Positions 24,242-33,278 of a stretch of DNA of 64,000 nucleotides are shown here, in pieces. The DNA comes from Rhodobacter flavimaris. Lineage in GTDB: Bacteria; Pseudomonadota; Alphaproteobacteria; Rhodobacterales; Rhodobacteraceae. The DNA lies in assembly GCF_021378075.1 (NCBI RefSeq), contig NZ_JAJUOS010000006.1:124001-188000 (forward strand), read 5' to 3'. Each line of letters begins with the position of its first letter. The stretch's first letter is position 1. Below the pieces are notes generated by a model that saw nothing but the letters and a program-made list of their open reading frames with translations, was not told the DNA's origin and did not search any database. The translations under genes and the position numbers were made by a program.

Positions 24242-26677
24242 GTGACGGATCGACTTCCCATAGACGAGGCGCTGCCCGCGCTGAAAGACGCGCTGGCCAA
24301 GGCCGGGCGCGCCGTGCTGATGGCCCCCCCCGGCGCGGGCAAGACGACGCGCGTCCCGCTGGCGCTGCTCAATCAGATCGCGGGCCGGATCGTCATGCTG
24401 GAACCGCGTCGCCTGGCGGCCCGCGCTGCGGCCGAACGCATGGCCGACACGCTTGGCGAGCCGGTCGGCCAGACCGTCGGCTATCGCATCCGCGGCGAGG
24501 CGAAAACCTCGCGCGCGACCCGCATCGAGGTGGTGACCGAAGGCATCCTGACCCGGATGCTGCAATCCGACCCGGAACTGACCGGCATCGGCTGCATCAT
24601 CTTCGACGAGTTTCACGAGCGCAGCCTGAACGCCGATCTGGGCCTTGCCCTGACATGGGAGGCGCGCGGCGCCCTGCGCCCCGATCTGGCCATCGTGGTG
24701 ATGTCCGCGACCCTCGACGCCGAACCCGTCGCTGCGCTGCTCGACGATGCGCCCGTGATCGTCTCCGAGGGCCGCGCTTTCCCGGTCGAGACGCGCTGGC
24801 TTGGTCGCCCCCTGGCAACCGGAATGCGGCTTGAGGCTGCCACCGCCGCGCTGGTCGAAGAGGCCGTGACAGAAACCGAGGGCGGCGTTCTGGTCTTCCT
24901 GCCCGGCGAGGCCGAGATCCGCCGGACCGAGGCGCTGCTGTCGGGTCGCCTTGGCCCCGATATCGCCCTGGGCCCCCTATTCGGCGCGATGGACTTCGCC
25001 GCCCAACGCGCGGCCATCGCGCCCGCCACCTCGGGACGCAAGATCGTGCTAGCCACCTCGATCGCCGAAACCTCGCTGACCATTCAGGATATCCGCGTCG
25101 TCGTCGATGCCGGTCGTGCCCGCCGCCTGCGCTTCGATCCGGCGTCCGGCATGGCCCGCCTGGTGACCGAGCGCGTCAGCCGCGCCGAGGCCGAACAGCG
25201 CCGCGGTCGCGCCGGGCGCGTGGCCGAGGGGATCTGCTACCGGCTCTGGACCAAGGGCGAAGAGGGCTCCCTGCCTGCCTTCGCTCCGCCCGAGATTGCC
25301 GTGGCCGATCTGGCGGGCCTTGCGCTCGAACTCGCGCTATGGGGGTCGGACGGCGCGGATCTTGCCTTCCTTACGCCGCCCCCCGCCCCCGCGCTGGCCG
25401 AGGCGCGCGCGCTGCTCGAGGGGCTTGGTGCGCTGAAAGCCGGGCGGATCACCGCGCATGGGCGGGCGCTGGCCGCGCTGCCTCTGCACCCGCGCCTCGC
25501 CCATATGCTGGTGACCGCTGGCCCGGAAGCCGCGACTCTGGCTGCGCTGCTGGCCGAGCGTGACCCGATCCGGGGCGCGCCCGCCGATCTTGCCCTGCGC
25601 ATCGCCGCCGTCGCCAATCCCGGCCGGTTCGAGGCCGAGCACCCCTGGCAAGTGCATCGCGGCACGGTCGAGCGTATCCGCGCCGAGGCAAAGCGCCTTG
25701 CCCGCATGGTGCAGCCCGCCGACAGCTATACTCTGGCCGAGATGGCCGCCCTGGCCTATCCTGACCGCATCGGCCTGCGCCGCAAGGGCGAGGCGCCGCG
25801 CTATGTGCTCTCGGGCGGGAAGGGCGCGGTGGCCGGCGAGACCGACGCGCTTGGCCGCGCCCGCCTGATCGTCGCGACCGATCTTGACGGCGACCCGCGC
25901 GAGGCGCGCATCCGGCAGGGCATCGCTCTGCAAGAGGCCGAGCTGCGCCGCCTCCACGCGCCCGAGATTGCCTGGCAGGACATCTGCGCCTGGTCGCGGC
26001 GCGAGGGCCGCGTGCTGGCCCGCACTCAAGAACGCTTCGGCGCGCTGGTTCTTGATGATCGCCACTGGCCAGACGCCCCGCCCGAGGCCATCGCCCGCGG
26101 CGCGCTGGACGGGCTGCGCCAGATCGGCCTCACGCTCTCCCCTTCCGCCGCGCGTTTCCGCGCCCGCGTCGATATCCTGCGTCAGGACGGCGAAGAGATG
26201 CCCGACCTGTCGGATGACACCCTGCTCAACGGCGAGGCGATGCTGCCCTACCTGCGCGGCAAACGCACCGAGGCCGATCTGCGTAACCTCGACCTGACCG
26301 AAGCCCTGCGCGGGCAGCTCGACTGGGGGCAGATGCAATTGCTGGACCGACTGGTGCCGAGCCATTTCGAAACCCCGCTCGGCCGCCACGTCCCGATCGA
26401 CTATTCCGGGGAGGCGCCGTCAATCGAGGTCAAACTGCCCGAAATGTATGGCGTGACCGAGCATCCTTCGGTCGGGCCAAAACGCCACCCGCTGCGGATC
26501 TCTCTGCTCAGCCCCGGCAACAAGCCGATCCAGGTCACGATGGATCTGCCGGGCTTTTGGGACGGCTCTTACGCGGAGGTCCGCAAGGAAATGCGCGGCC
26601 GCTACCCGCGCCACCCTTGGCCTGAAAACCCGCGCGACGCAGACCCGACCACCCGCGCCAAGCCCCGCGGAACGTAA
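24242..26677 (+). CDS. hrpB: ATP-dependent helicase HrpB
   Basis: An 811-aa DEAH-type RNA helicase. Motif I is APPGAGKTTRVPLAL, motif II is the HrpB variant FDEFHERS, motif III is MSATLDAE, and motif VI is QRRGRAGRVAEG. The winged-helix/ratchet region and the HrpB-specific C-terminal domain follow (PSIEVKLPEMYGVTEHP, PIQVTMDLPGFWDGSY). The start is GTG 24242 with AAGGA 5' of it. Despite the name, its role in RNA metabolism is poorly defined in most bacteria. Its stop is followed directly by a 3' repeat element. Confidence 0.95.
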   Translation: MTDRLPIDEALPALKDALAKAGRAVLMAPPGAGKTTRVPLALLNQIAGRIVMLEPRRLAARAAAERMADTLGEPVGQTVGYRIRGEAKTSRATRIEVVTEGILTRMLQSDPELTGIGCIIFDEFHERSLNADLGLALTWEARGALRPDLAIVVMSATLDAEPVAALLDDAPVIVSEGRAFPVETRWLGRPLATGMRLEAATAALVEEAVTETEGGVLVFLPGEAEIRRTEALLSGRLGPDIALGPLFGAMDFAAQRAAIAPATSGRKIVLATSIAETSLTIQDIRVVVDAGRARRLRFDPASGMARLVTERVSRAEAEQRRGRAGRVAEGICYRLWTKGEEGSLPAFAPPEIAVADLAGLALELALWGSDGADLAFLTPPPAPALAEARALLEGLGALKAGRITAHGRALAALPLHPRLAHMLVTAGPEAATLAALLAERDPIRGAPADLALRIAAVANPGRFEAEHPWQVHRGTVERIRAEAKRLARMVQPADSYTLAEMAALAYPDRIGLRRKGEAPRYVLSGGKGAVAGETDALGRARLIVATDLDGDPREARIRQGIALQEAELRRLHAPEIAWQDICAWSRREGRVLARTQERFGALVLDDRHWPDAPPEAIARGALDGLRQIGLTLSPSAARFRARVDILRQDGEEMPDLSDDTLLNGEAMLPYLRGKRTEADLRNLDLTEALRGQLDWGQMQLLDRLVPSHFETPLGRHVPIDYSGEAPSIEVKLPEMYGVTEHPSVGPKRHPLRISLLSPGNKPIQVTMDLPGFWDGSYAEVRKEMRGRYPRHPWPENPRDADPTTRAKPRGT

Positions 26678-26741
26678 GGGGGCGCTGCCCCCTCGCGGCT
26701 TACGCCGCTCACCCCCGGGATATTTGGGCCACATTGAAAGG
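26678..26741 (+). repeat. 3'-end repeat element, copy 2 (long type), after hrpB
   Basis: The hairpin GGGGGC-GCT-GCCCCC begins at the base after the hrpB stop. A second hairpin GCGGC-TTAC-GCCGC (26695-26708) and then the box CCCCGGGATATTTGGGCCA plus CATTGAAAGG complete the element. Together with copy 3 it forms an inward-facing pair in the hrpB-argF spacer; the 130 bp between them hold nothing I recognise. Confidence 0.85.
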
Positions 26742-26875
26742 CTGAACAAAGCACACCCGACTCTGTCCGCGGGGGGCGGAGGAGCCGGGCGGCCTTCAAC
26801 GTGGACGGTCATCGGCGTCCCCGCCTGTACCGTGCGACCAGACTTCAATGATTCTGGTTAAGAAAGGGTTTCAGC

Positions 26876-26944
26876 TTCAATGTGGCGGAAATATCCTCGG
26901 GGGGTGAATTTGCTGCAAGCAAAGAGGGGGGCAGACAGCCCCCC
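26876..26944 (-). repeat. 3'-end repeat element, copy 3 (long type), after argF
   Basis: In the argF sense, 16 nt after the stop: hairpin GGGGGGC-N5-GCCCCCC (26926-26944), second hairpin TTTGC-N5-GCAAA (26909-26923), then the box (plus strand AAATATCCTCGGGG) and TTCAATGTGG (26876-26885). The second stem has a completely different sequence from copy 2 but keeps five pairs. Confidence 0.85.
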
Positions 26945-26960
26945 TGCGCCCTCGACGCTC

Positions 26961-27887
26961 TTACTTGCCCAGGCACCAGCGCATGATCGCTTTTTGCGCA
27001 TGAAGGCGGTTCTCGGCCTCGTCGAAGATCACCGAATGCGGGCCGTCCATCACAGCCGAGGTCGCCTCATCATTCCGATGCGCGGGCAGGCAATGCATGA
27101 AGAGCGCGTCGGGCTTGGCGCGCGCCATCAGATCCTCGTTCACCTGATAGGGGCGCAGCTGATTGTGGCGGCGTTCCTTGGCGGATTCCGGGTCGTGCAT
27201 CGACACCCAGGTATCGGTGACCACCAGATCGGCGCCATCCACCGCTTTGTACGGGTCGCGCTCGATCCTGGCATCGACACCCTTGGAACGCGCGAAGTTG
27301 ATCCATTCCGCCTCGGGGTCGAGCGTGGGCGGGCCGGTGAAGGTCAGGTCGAACCCGAATTGACCCGCAGCATGCAGGAACGAGGCGCAGACATTGTTGC
27401 CGTCGCCCGACCAGACCACTTTCTTGCCCGCGATGGGGCCGCGATGTTCCTCATAGGTCATCACATCGGCCATGATCTGGCAGGGATGGGTGCGGTTCGT
27501 CAGACCGTTGATCACCGGAACGCTGGCGTATTCGGCCATCTCCTGCAGGGTTGCCTCTTCGAAGGTGCGGATCATGATCAGATCGACATAGCGCGAGAGC
27601 ACCCGCGCCGTGTCGGCGATCGTCTCGCCATGCCCCAGTTGCATCTCCTTACCCGAGAGCACCATGGTCTGCCCGCCCATCTGGCGCACACCCACATCAA
27701 AGCTGACGCGCGTCCGGGTCGAGGGTTTTTCGAAGATCAGCGCGACCATGTGGCCCGCCAGCGGCCGGTCATCGTCGAGCGCGCCTTTCGGGCGGCCATT
27801 GCGCGCGTCCTTCATGGCGCGCGCGCTGTCGATCATCTTGCGCAGGTCTTCGGGGCTGGTGGTGTGAATATCGAGAAAACTGGTCAT
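26961..27887 (-). CDS. argF: ornithine carbamoyltransferase
   Basis: This enzyme makes citrulline from ornithine and carbamoyl phosphate in arginine biosynthesis. The 308-aa protein has the carbamoyl-phosphate loop [13 protein letters not shown], the [11 protein letters not shown] motif, and the ornithine/catalytic segment [22 protein letters not shown] matches the SMG-type loop region. It lies 40 bp downstream of argD on the same strand, the usual argD-argF pair of alphaproteobacteria. Confidence 0.97.
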   Translation of the reverse strand: MTSFLDIHTTSPEDLRKMIDSARAMKDARNGRPKGALDDDRPLAGHMVALIFEKPSTRTRVSFDVGVRQMGGQTMVLSGKEMQLGHGETIADTARVLSRYVDLIMIRTFEEATLQEMAEYASVPVINGLTNRTHPCQIMADVMTYEEHRGPIAGKKVVWSGDGNNVCASFLHAAGQFGFDLTFTGPPTLDPEAEWINFARSKGVDARIERDPYKAVDGADLVVTDTWVSMHDPESAKERRHNQLRPYQVNEDLMARAKPDALFMHCLPAHRNDEATSAVMDGPHSVIFDEAENRLHAQKAIMRWCLGK

Positions 27888-27927
27888 CTGTCTGTCTTTC
27901 GCTCAGCGGCCCTTGCCGCCGGATCAA

Positions 27928-29109
27928 TCAAGCCTTGGTCGGTTCAAGCGCGCTGGCGGCGGCATCGAGGCGTTTGACCGCCTCGGCCATATCCGCCTCG
28001 GAGATGTTCAGCGCGGGCAACAGGCGCAGCACGTTATCGGCCGCGGGCACCGTCAGCAGCTTTTCGGCATAGGCCGCCTTGACCACATCCGCCGGCGCGA
28101 TCTTGCACTTGAGCCCCAGCATCAGGCCCTGACCACGCACACCCTCGAGCACGTCGGGATGGGCGGCGACAAGACCCTCGAGCTTCTGGCGCAGGAACCC
28201 CGCCTTGGCGTTGACCGCATCAAGGAAGGCCGGATCGGTGACGATCTCCATCACTTTGCCGCCAACTGCGCAACCAAGCGGGTTGCCGCCATAGGTCGAG
28301 CCATGGGTGCCTGCAACCATGCCGCTCGCGGCCTCTTCGGTGGCCAGCACCGCGCCGAGCGGGAAGCCGCCGCCGATGCCCTTGGCGACCATCATGATGT
28401 CAGGCGCCACGCCCGCCCATTCATGGGCAAAGAGCCGACCGGTGCGGCCGACGCCGCATTGGACCTCGTCAAAAATCAAAAGCGTGCCGGTGGTGTCGCA
28501 CAGATCGCGCAGCCCTTTGAGGCACTGATCGGGAACCGGGCGGATGCCGCCCTCGCCCTGCACCGGCTCAATCAGGATGGCGGCGGTGCGTTCGTTGATC
28601 GCGGCGCGCAGGCCCTCGTGATCGCCCCATTTCACATGGACGAAGCCGGGCAGCAGCGGACCAAATCCTTTGACCATCTTCTCGGACCCGGCCGCGGCAA
28701 TGGCGGCCGAGGAGCGGCCGTGGAAGGAGCCCTCGAAGGTGATGATCTCGACCCGCTCGGGCTGGCCTTTGTCATACCAGTATTTGCGCGCCATCTTGAC
28801 GGCCAGCTCGCAGGCCTCGGTGCCCGAGTTGGTGAAGAACACGGTATCGGCAAAGCTGTTCTCGACCAGCTGATCGGCAAGCTTCTGCTGTTCGGGGATC
28901 TGGTAGAGGTTGGAGACGTGCCAGAGTTTGCCCGCCTGTTCGGTCAGCGCGGCGACCAGTTCAGGCGCCGCATGGCCCAGCACGTTCACCGCGATGCCCG
29001 CCCCCATGTCGAGATATCGGGTGCCGTCCGCCGTTTCGAGCCAGGAGCCCTCGCCTTTGACGAAGGCGAGAGGGGCGCGGTTGTAGGTCGGCAGAACGGA
29101 GGAAATCAT
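27928..29109 (-). CDS. argD: acetylornithine/succinyldiaminopimelate aminotransferase
   Basis: A class III PLP aminotransferase of arginine biosynthesis, probably also serving lysine synthesis. The 393-aa form begins at ATG 29109 ([19 protein letters not shown]), with GGAGA 5' of it; a farther upstream ATG adds sequence unlike the family. [18 protein letters not shown] binds the cofactor, [13 protein letters not shown] has the Asp, and [14 protein letters not shown] has the Schiff-base Lys. It is followed by argF. Confidence 0.95.
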   Translation of the reverse strand: MISSVLPTYNRAPLAFVKGEGSWLETADGTRYLDMGAGIAVNVLGHAAPELVAALTEQAGKLWHVSNLYQIPEQQKLADQLVENSFADTVFFTNSGTEACELAVKMARKYWYDKGQPERVEIITFEGSFHGRSSAAIAAAGSEKMVKGFGPLLPGFVHVKWGDHEGLRAAINERTAAILIEPVQGEGGIRPVPDQCLKGLRDLCDTTGTLLIFDEVQCGVGRTGRLFAHEWAGVAPDIMMVAKGIGGGFPLGAVLATEEAASGMVAGTHGSTYGGNPLGCAVGGKVMEIVTDPAFLDAVNAKAGFLRQKLEGLVAAHPDVLEGVRGQGLMLGLKCKIAPADVVKAAYAEKLLTVPAADNVLRLLPALNISEADMAEAVKRLDAAASALEPTKA

Positions 29110-29318
29110 CGTGTGTCTCCAGAAAGGGAAGGCCAAGGGGTGCAACAGGCCCGCAGGGCTGTCAACGGTCAAGGCCGGGGATTTGACGGGTTTTGGGGGG
29201 ATGTGGCCAAAGACCACGGCAGATCGGACGTCAGGCGCGGGTGCGGCGGCGTCGGGGACGGGCGATATGGGCGGTCCGGGTGATCATAGGCGCTCGGTAG
29301 CGCGCGCGATGGCACCTG

Positions 29319-29335
29319 TCAAAGGATTCCTTTGA
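29319..29335. promoter_or_regulatory. palindrome TCAAAGG-ATT-CCTTTGA with a central GANTC site
   Basis: Perfect 7-bp arms around ATT contain GATTC (29325-29329), a potential CcrM methylation site, 125-141 bp upstream of gcrA. GcrA acts at methylated GANTC promoters, so autoregulation is conceivable. Confidence 0.4.
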
Positions 29336-29373
29336 TGCAGGCGTGGCGCGGGCTTGAATTCCGGGGGCGGCGC

Positions 29374-29401
29374 TTGTATCTCATCGCGTCCTCACTAATA
29401 T
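29374..29401 (+). promoter_or_regulatory. putative promoter of gcrA
   Basis: TTGTAT (29374-29379) and TAATAT (29396-29401) with 16-bp spacing predict a start about 50 nt before the gcrA ATG. Confidence 0.4.
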
Positions 29402-29459
29402 GAGGCAAGCCAAGCCGGAACCCCGTCAACGGACCGGGTCAGAATGCGAAAGGGTGGTC

Positions 29460-30077
29460 ATGTCCTGGACCGATGAACGCGTCGAACTCCTGAAAAAGAT
29501 GTGGTCGGAGGGCCAGTCGGCCAGCCAGATCGCGAAGGAGCTGGGCGGGGTGACCCGCAACGCCGTGATCGGCAAGGTGCATCGTCTGGGCCTGTCGAAC
29601 CGTGCTGGCGGGAGCGATCCCGCGCCGGCGCCCGCCGCGCCTGCCGCTGCCAAGCCCACCCCGGTCGAGCGGCCCGAGCCGGTCGCCGCTGCCGCGCCTG
29701 CCGCAAACCGCCCCGAGCCCGCGCCCACCCCGAAGCCCGCGCCCGCCGCGCGCCCGGAGCCTACGCCCGCTGTTGCCGCGCCCGCGCCCGTGATGCGCAA
29801 GGCGATCATTCCCGCAGGCCAGCCACTGCCGCCGCAGCCCTCGGCCAATGAGATCAGCCCCGAGGCGCTGGCCAAGGTGGGTGAGGTCGAAAAGCGCGCC
29901 CGCAAGATCAGCCTGATGGAGCTGACCGAGCGCACCTGCAAATGGCCGATCGGCGACCCGGCGACGGACAATTTCTACTTCTGCGGCCTGCCCTCGCAGC
30001 CCGGAAAGCCCTATTGCGAGGCCCATGTCGGCGTCGCCTTCCAGCCGATGAGCGCACGCCGCGACCGTCGTCGCTGA
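29460..30077 (+). CDS. gcrA: cell-cycle regulator GcrA
   Basis: A 205-aa alphaproteobacterial transcription factor that binds methylated GANTC promoters and contacts sigma70. The N-terminal helix-turn-helix is SWTDERVELLKKMWSEG and NAVIGKVHRLGLSNRAGG (residues 2-50). A long Ala/Pro linker spans about 50-130. The C-terminal sigma-interaction domain has TCKWPIGDP, FYFCGLPSQ and KPYCEAHVG, with Cys ligands for zinc. ATG 29460 gives the canonical MSWTDE start. The gene family is diagnostic for Alphaproteobacteria. Confidence 0.96.
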   Translation: MSWTDERVELLKKMWSEGQSASQIAKELGGVTRNAVIGKVHRLGLSNRAGGSDPAPAPAAPAAAKPTPVERPEPVAAAAPAANRPEPAPTPKPAPAARPEPTPAVAAPAPVMRKAIIPAGQPLPPQPSANEISPEALAKVGEVEKRARKISLMELTERTCKWPIGDPATDNFYFCGLPSQPGKPYCEAHVGVAFQPMSARRDRRR

Positions 30078-30089
30078 ACCCGGGCCAAG

Positions 30090-30140
30090 CCGGGGGCGCC
30101 GCCCCCGGAACCCCGAGGTATTTGAACCAAGAAGAAAGGG
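30090..30140 (+). repeat. 3'-end repeat element, copy 4 (short type), after gcrA
   Basis: The hairpin CCGGGGGC-GCC-GCCCCCGG (30090-30108) lies 12 nt after the gcrA stop, followed by AACCCCGAGGTATTTGAACC and AAGAAGAAAGGG. It has no second hairpin. Confidence 0.8.
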
Positions 30141-30175
30141 CGGGTCGTCGGGCTCGCCTTTGCCATTGAGAGGGC

Positions 30176-31576
30176 ATGATGAGCCAGAACCCCCCGAACC
30201 TGCGCCCCGATCTGGCGCCGAAGGCGCGCTTTGACGAGGCTCCGCGCGCGGGTCAGCCGACGATCGGGATGGTCTCGCTTGGCTGTCCGAAGGCGCTGGT
30301 GGACAGCGAGCGGATCCTGACGCGGTTGCGGGCCGAGGGTTACGCGATCAGCCCCGATTACACCGGGGCCGAGGCGGTGATCGTGAACACCTGCGGGTTT
30401 CTGGACAGTGCCAAGGCGGAAAGCCTTGAGGCCATCGGAGAGGCGCTGAAGGAAAACGGCAAGGTCATCGTGACCGGCTGTCTGGGCGCCGAGCCCGAGT
30501 ATATCACCGGCGTGCATCCAAAGGTTCTGGCCGTGACCGGCCCGCAGCAGTTCGAGCAGGTTCTGGACGCGGTGCATGGGGCCGTGCCGCCCTCGCCCGA
30601 CCCGTTCGTGGACCTGCTGCCGCCGACGGGTGTAAAGCTGACGCCGCGCCATTACAGCTATCTGAAGATCTCTGAGGGCTGCAATCACCACTGCAAGTTC
30701 TGCATCATCCCCGACATGCGCGGGCGTCTGGTCAGCCGCCCCGCCCATGCCGTGCTGCGCGAGGCGGAGAAGCTGCTTGATGCCGGTGTGCGCGAGTTAC
30801 TGGTAATCTCGCAGGACACCTCGGCCTATGGGGTCGATCGCAAGCACGACCTGAGCCCCTGGAAGGGGGGCGAGGTGCGCGCGCATATCACCGATCTGGC
30901 GCGCGAGATGGGCAAGATGGCCAAGGAAGCCGATGCCTGGGTGCGGCTGCACTACGTCTATCCCTACCCGCATGTGCGCGATCTGATCCCGCTGATGGCG
31001 GACGGGCTGATCCTACCTTACCTCGATATTCCCTTCCAGCACGCGCATCCCGATACGCTCAAGCGTATGGCGCGGCCTGCGGCCTCGGCGCGGACGCTCG
31101 ATGAGATCGCCGCTTGGCGCGCCGCCTGCCCCGAGATCGTGCTGCGCTCGACCTTCATAGTGGGCTATCCCGGCGAGACCGAGGAAGAGTTCGAGTACCT
31201 GCTCGACTGGATGGACGAGGCGCGGCTCGATCGCGTCGGGTGCTTCCAGTATGAGAATGTCGCCGGGGCACGCTCGAACGACCTGCCCGACCATGTGCCG
31301 GATGAGCTGAAGCAGGAACGGTGGGAGCGCTTCATGGAGAAGGCGCAGGCAATTTCCGAGGCCAAGCTGGAGGCCAAGGTCGGCACACGGCAACAGGTGA
31401 TCGTGGACGAGATCGACGAACAGGGCGCCACCTGCCGCACCCGCGCCGATGCGCCCGAAATCGACGGCAACCTGTTCATCGACGCGGGCTTCGAGGATCT
31501 CGCGCCGGGCGACATGCTGACCGTCGAGGTCGAGGAAGCCAGCGAATACGATCTTTGGGGGCGGCCGGTCGCATGA
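30176..31576 (+). CDS. rimO: ribosomal protein uS12 methylthiotransferase RimO
   Basis: A radical-SAM enzyme that methylthiolates the conserved Asp of ribosomal protein S12. Its 466 aa have the auxiliary-cluster Cys37 ([12 protein letters not shown]), Cys73 ([11 protein letters not shown]) and Cys102 ([11 protein letters not shown]). The radical-SAM motif CNHHCKFC lies at 169-176, and a C-terminal TRAM domain is present. [11 protein letters not shown] and GCLGAE distinguish it from MiaB and MtaB. GAGAGGG precedes the ATG. The stop overlaps the next start (ATGA). Confidence 0.96.
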   Translation: MMSQNPPNLRPDLAPKARFDEAPRAGQPTIGMVSLGCPKALVDSERILTRLRAEGYAISPDYTGAEAVIVNTCGFLDSAKAESLEAIGEALKENGKVIVTGCLGAEPEYITGVHPKVLAVTGPQQFEQVLDAVHGAVPPSPDPFVDLLPPTGVKLTPRHYSYLKISEGCNHHCKFCIIPDMRGRLVSRPAHAVLREAEKLLDAGVRELLVISQDTSAYGVDRKHDLSPWKGGEVRAHITDLAREMGKMAKEADAWVRLHYVYPYPHVRDLIPLMADGLILPYLDIPFQHAHPDTLKRMARPAASARTLDEIAAWRAACPEIVLRSTFIVGYPGETEEEFEYLLDWMDEARLDRVGCFQYENVAGARSNDLPDHVPDELKQERWERFMEKAQAISEAKLEAKVGTRQQVIVDEIDEQGATCRTRADAPEIDGNLFIDAGFEDLAPGDMLTVEVEEASEYDLWGRPVA

Positions 31577-32034
31577 GATGGGCAGTGGCAGTTCTGCTTG
31601 CGTTGATGCCGGTCTGGGCGGCGGCGCAAGACTGCCCGATCGATCAGGCAGCGGCCACGCGCCTCCTTGATGAAGTGAATGCAGAGCGTCTGCAGGTGGG
31701 GCTTATCGCGGTACGCCCGGAGGCGGCCCTGACCGAGGCAGCTCAGGACCACGCCTGCGACATGCTGCTGCATGGTTACTTCGATCATCGCGGTCGCGAC
31801 GGGAGCTCGCCCAAGACCCGCGCAGAAGCCGCCGGATACCGCGCCTGCATGATCCTTGAGAACATCGCCATGGGGCAACGCGATCCGCGCGGGGTCATCG
31901 GGGACTGGATGAATTCCCCCGGTCATCGCAACAATATCCTCAACAAGGACGCAGAGGATGCCGGGATAGCGATTGCCCGGGAGGCGAACCGGCCGCCGAT
32001 CTACGTTATGGTCCTTGCAAGCCCCTGTCGCTGA
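31573..32034 (+). CDS. secreted CAP-domain (SCP/PR-1) protein
   Basis: A 153-aa secreted protein: signal [18 protein letters not shown], then a CAP domain of YkwD type. The family features are [44 protein letters not shown] and [13 protein letters not shown], with the cavity His and Glu residues present. Four Cys may form disulfides. Bacterial CAP proteins have no general assigned activity. Start 31573 overlaps the rimO stop, so translation is coupled. The stop abuts the opposing channel gene stop in TGATCA. Confidence 0.9.
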   Translation: MRWAVAVLLALMPVWAAAQDCPIDQAAATRLLDEVNAERLQVGLIAVRPEAALTEAAQDHACDMLLHGYFDHRGRDGSSPKTRAEAAGYRACMILENIAMGQRDPRGVIGDWMNSPGHRNNILNKDAEDAGIAIAREANRPPIYVMVLASPCR

Positions 32035-32796
32035 TCAGACGAGGCCCTCGGTGTCGATATGCACCGTCGCGCCGCAATGTTTGCAGTGGATCGCGTCAGC
32101 GTCATGCAGGCTCAGCCCGCATCGCTTGCACTCGTAGCGCACCTTGGTGGGCCGGAAGAGCACCTGCGCGAGGCGCAGGAACAGCGTCACACCGAAGATC
32201 ATGATGCCCACCGACAGCAGCCGCCCCGTCGTGCCTTGCAGCGTGATATCCCCGAAGCCAGTTGTTGTCAGCGTGGTCACGGTGAAGTAGAGCGCATCGG
32301 CATAGTTGCGGATATCGTCGTTGCGCCCAAACTGGGTGGCATAGATCAACCCGGTCATGACAAAGAGAAAGACGCACAGGTTGATCGAGGCCAGAATGAC
32401 ATCCTCGTGCCGGCGGAAGAATGCGAAATCCACACGCAGGCGGGCCAGCATCTGGTAGGCATGCAGCAGCCGCAGGGTGCGCAGCACGCGCAGGAAGCCG
32501 AAGCTTTCACCGGCAATGGGCGCAAGGAACGAGACCATGGCGACAAGATCCGCCAGCGTCGCCGGTCGTGTCCAGAATTTCACCTTTCGATCCGCGATCG
32601 AGAACCGGGCAACAAAGTCGGCCACGATCACCAGACCGATCAGCGCGTCGATCACCTCGATCGTCAGGCTGCGACTCATGAAGGACGAGAAGATCACGAA
32701 TGTGATCGTCGCCAGGTCGAAGCAGAGGATCGCATAGCGAAAGCGCTGCGCGCGTTTCGTCCCACCCTCATAAAGTGCGCGAAGTTTACTCAGCAT
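32035..32796 (-). CDS. voltage-gated-like potassium channel with C-terminal zinc ribbon
   Basis: A 253-aa membrane protein with six helices. S4 carries arginines every third residue (Arg103, 106, 109 in FLRVLRTLRLLHAY). The pore loop TVTTLTTTGFGD holds the K+-type filter at residues 177-183 (TTGFGD in place of TVGYGD). After S6 a short rubredoxin/zinc-ribbon-like module has Cys223, Cys226, Cys238 and Cys241 (CKRCGL and CKHCG). The ribbon replaces the RCK domain of many bacterial channels and may sense metal or redox state; that is an inference. Confidence 0.85.
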   Translation of the reverse strand: MLSKLRALYEGGTKRAQRFRYAILCFDLATITFVIFSSFMSRSLTIEVIDALIGLVIVADFVARFSIADRKVKFWTRPATLADLVAMVSFLAPIAGESFGFLRVLRTLRLLHAYQMLARLRVDFAFFRRHEDVILASINLCVFLFVMTGLIYATQFGRNDDIRNYADALYFTVTTLTTTGFGDITLQGTTGRLLSVGIMIFGVTLFLRLAQVLFRPTKVRYECKRCGLSLHDADAIHCKHCGATVHIDTEGLV

Positions 32797-32956
32797 GTAC
32801 GGACCTTTTCGCCCGTTCTACCGCCAATCCCGCTTTCGTCAAACGCCGCTCTTGCAATTTAAGGGTAAAAGGCGCATCTAAGCCCTGCGAGACGCTATCT
32901 TTCGACGATCTGCCCCTTTTGGGCCTCAGTTCTCGATTTTGACGTGACTGAGCCGG

Positions 32957-32979
32957 GCTGCCGCAATTGTGCGGGCAGC
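32957..32979 (+). promoter_or_regulatory. stem-loop in the cold-shock mRNA leader
   Basis: GCTGCCGCA-ATTG-TGCGGGCAGC pairs over 9 bp with one bulged G and ends 5 nt before the AAAAGGAG Shine-Dalgarno. It could influence ribosome access with temperature. This is untested. Confidence 0.4.
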
Positions 32980-32999
32980 ATATCAAAAGGAGACACACG

Positions 33000-33206
33000 A
33001 TGGCCAACGGCACCGTGAAATGGTTCAACAGCACCAAAGGCTTCGGCTTCATCGCCCCGGAAAACGGCGGCAAGGACATCTTCGTTCACATCTCGGCGGT
33101 TGAGCGCGCTGGTCTGCGCGGCCTCAACGACGGTCAGGCTGTGACCTTCGATCTGGAAAAAGGCCGTGACGGCCGCGAGTCGGCGACCAACCTCGCCCTG
33201 GCCTAA
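33000..33206 (+). CDS. cold-shock domain protein
   Basis: A 68-aa single cold-shock domain RNA chaperone. RNP1 is KGFGFIAPE and RNP2 is DIFVHIS. The opening MANGTVKWFNSTKGFGFI is typical of alphaproteobacterial CspA homologues. AAAAGGAG lies about 8 nt before ATG 33000. The leader contains a stem-loop, and a strong terminator follows, so it is a single-gene transcript. Which of several paralogues it is cannot be judged. Confidence 0.96.
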   Translation: MANGTVKWFNSTKGFGFIAPENGGKDIFVHISAVERAGLRGLNDGQAVTFDLEKGRDGRESATNLALA

Positions 33207-33232
33207 GGCCAGTTCGCAGATCGCAAAATAGA

Positions 33233-33258
33233 AGGCGGCCCAAACGGGCCGCCTTTTG
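33233..33258. terminator. terminator between the cold-shock gene and the opposing secreted-protein gene
   Basis: The stem AAGGCGGCCC-AAAC-GGGCCGCCTT is followed by TT on the plus side. It is symmetrical enough to serve both converging genes. Confidence 0.85.
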
Positions 33259-33278
33259 TCTTTCCGAGTTCCAGGCGC

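Larger units (their letters stand above)
29110..29459. other. 350-bp divergent spacer between argD and gcrA
   Basis: No gene of its own is visible. It contains the argD leader (29110-29150), a 17-bp palindrome with a central GANTC (29319-29335) and a plausible gcrA promoter (29374-29401). The stretch 29150-29300 is GC-rich without a recognisable motif. Confidence 0.6.
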
